64,000 nucleotides of DNA from Arthrobotrys musiformis (Eukaryota; Ascomycota; Orbiliomycetes; Orbiliales; Orbiliaceae): positions 1,488,001 through 1,552,000 of the forward strand of contig JAVHJL010000013.1 in the NCBI GenBank assembly GCA_036971715.1, written 5' to 3'. The notes beneath the pieces are model-generated. The model saw only the letters and a program-made list of their open reading frames with translations, made no database searches and was not told the origin of the DNA. The translations under genes were made by a program, and so were the position numbers. Below, piece after piece: positions 62,865-64,000 of this stretch. Each line of letters opens with the position of its first letter. Within the stretch, counting starts at the first letter, position 1.

Positions 62865-64000
62865 TTAAGGTGATATTTTGTTTTTTGTTTTTAGGGCATA
62901 AGGAATTTTTTGCCCCATGTTCTCCTCCACAATTAATGCATTTGTATTTTATATAGTCACAGGACTTTTTATTTTCCTGGCATATATTACACAAATGATT
63001 AATTGTTTTATATTTTCCAGCACAAATTTCGCAGGCTGATTCATTTCTGCAATTTAATGCATAATAGCCAGTTTTTTGACAATTTGTACATCTATTATTT
63101 CCAGAGAATTTAATATATCTTTCTGTTTTGAGTTTTTCACCTCCTAGAAAAATATATCCTCTGTTTTGTATTTCTATTACCTCCATTTTTGTTTTTGTAG
63201 CAATTACTATAGAAGAGAATTTCTTCCCTTCTAATTTTTCCTCCTTAATCAACCATCTCAGATTGTTAACCAATTTGATTATATTGTCTGTTTCCACCTC
63301 TTTTTTGAGATCTTCCATTTTTTGATCTCTAGAAATCCCATATACAACTAAGAACCCCCAGCTCTCTATTTTGGAAGGTCTTTGTATGTGTTCATCTATT
63401 TTGATGAGTTCTTGATAGATTTCTTCTTTGTATTCCAGAATATCTTCTTTTTTGGTGTTCTCATGGGTAATCAAAATTAGATTCCCTTTTGGATTTAGAG
63501 AAATCCCAGAAATAATTAATTCTGGGTTATTGGGCTTCTCTTTGAGAATTTTATTTATTTTTTCTCTGAAGATATTTGGTTTTTGGATGGGAGGTTCCGT
63601 GGTACTTCTGGGAATAATTAACCTTCGTTGGTTAATTGATATTTTTGAATTTTGTGGATTTTGTGGATTTTGTAGATTTTGCGTTTTATGCGTTTTTTGG
63701 TGTTTTTGGGTTATTTCCTGTTTTTTTGGTGTTTTTGATGTTTTCTGGGCGATTTGGGCGTATGTCTTTTTTGTGTTGTTTCTCTCCAACTCTCTTATTT
63801 CCTGCTTTAGGTCTTCTACCTCCTGTACTCTTTCTTTTAGAAGGTCATTCAACCTTTTAATTTCCAGAAACAGATCTTCTCTATTTATTTCTTCCCTTGA
63901 ATCAATTGTATCTACCGATACCTGTCTTCTCTGTCTTTTTTTGTGGTGAACAGGTTTAAAACCCTGTGTCGCTAATACTAGTTCATCCAAAGATGAACTA
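62857..64000 (-). CDS. LINE E ORF1, gag-like nucleic-acid-binding protein (partial, 5' end outside window)
   Basis: It is open without stops from the window edge to TAG at 62857, so at least 380 residues; the true ATG is expected about 10 codons beyond 64000. The N-terminal third is a coiled coil (IKRLNDLLKERVQEVEDLKQ). A basic Gln/Asn-rich linker and a central RNA-binding-like region follow. The C-terminus has three Cys knuckles (CTNCQKTGYYALNC, CEICAGKYKTINHLC, CINCGGEHGAKNSLC); the first has Tyr where His is usual. Role by family: RNA-binding chaperone of the LINE RNP. The stop overlaps the ORF2 start by 8 bp. Confidence 0.85.
   Translation of the reverse strand, partial: SSSLDELVLATQGFKPVHHKKRQRRQVSVDTIDSREEINREDLFLEIKRLNDLLKERVQEVEDLKQEIRELERNNTKKTYAQIAQKTSKTPKKQEITQKHQKTHKTQNLQNPQNPQNSKISINQRRLIIPRSTTEPPIQKPNIFREKINKILKEKPNNPELIISGISLNPKGNLILITHENTKKEDILEYKEEIYQELIKIDEHIQRPSKIESWGFLVVYGISRDQKMEDLKKEVETDNIIKLVNNLRWLIKEEKLEGKKFSSIVIATKTKMEVIEIQNRGYIFLGGEKLKTERYIKFSGNNRCTNCQKTGYYALNCRNESACEICAGKYKTINHLCNICQENKKSCDYIKYKCINCGGEHGAKNSLCPKNKKQNITLNE

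Larger units (their letters stand above)
58503..64000 (-). mobile_element. LINE copy E, runs off the window end
   Basis: (TAA)n tail at 58504-58533, shared 3' block at 58544-58569, degraded ORF2, then ORF1 open to the window edge. By comparison with copy C, about 260 bp (ORF1 start and 5' UTR) lie beyond 64000. RIP changes are dense in ORF2 and rare in ORF1, the reverse of copy D. Confidence 0.88.

Noticed and set aside
63428..63949. 173-codon plus-strand open frame rich in Phe and Cys
   Set aside because: It is antisense to the intact LINE ORF1.

Overview
The window is from a filamentous ascomycete (Pezizomycotina). Short 50-90 bp introns with GCTAAC-like branch sites, fungal versions of PKC, the NRC-2/Fpk1 kinase, Pom1 and DASH subunits, and RIP-mutated transposons all point there. 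The short TACGGAGTA-type words near 1.76 kb and 16.36 kb would suit a eurotiomycete, but I cannot name the genus. The window has two very different halves. Positions 1-29.1 kb are ordinary gene-dense DNA; about 29.4-64 kb is an A+T-dominated block of nested, RIP-degraded retroelements. || Gene half, left to right: BCD1 snoRNP assembly factor (+), NRC-2/Fpk1 flippase kinase (-), VPS11 (-), DASH subunit DAD3 (+), mitochondrial ribosomal uS5m (-), protein kinase C (+), indoleamine 2,3-dioxygenase (+), Pom1-type DYRK kinase (-), kinetochore Fta4 (-), MCM2 (+) and dynactin p25 (-). All eleven could be rebuilt exon by exon, with consistent reading phase at every junction. They are single housekeeping or regulatory genes, not a pathway cluster. 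Several serve polarity and cell-wall signalling (Fpk1, PKC, Pom1) or chromosome segregation and replication (DAD3, Fta4, MCM2). || Repeat half: the main element is a Tad/I-like LINE of about 5.76 kb. It has ORF1 with zinc knuckles and ORF2 with endonuclease, reverse transcriptase, RNase H and a Cys/His tail, and it ends in (TAA)n. There are copies on the minus strand at 34141-37720 plus 49919-51886 (copy B, split), 43616-49373 (C), 51887-57645 (D) and 58503-beyond the end (E), a short 3' piece at 30.3-30.8 kb (A) and a 5' scrap at 29.6 kb. A Ty3/gypsy element (37721-49913, two 604-bp LTRs, 5-bp target duplication AGTAT) sits inside LINE B, and LINE C sits inside one of its LTRs with a 15-bp duplication. 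A solo LTR of the same family (30928-31542) has the 5-bp duplication TATCC. || The most interesting object is an 809-bp insertion at 51002-51810. It has a tRNA-like head with A and B boxes and an encoded CCA end, a unique body, and a 3' end shared with the LINE, all between 15-bp target duplications. I read it as a tRNA-derived SINE that uses the LINE's machinery. The LINE and SINE share a 26-bp 3' block that can fold around a GAAA loop. The block is identical in all six places it occurs, even in the most heavily mutated LINE copy.
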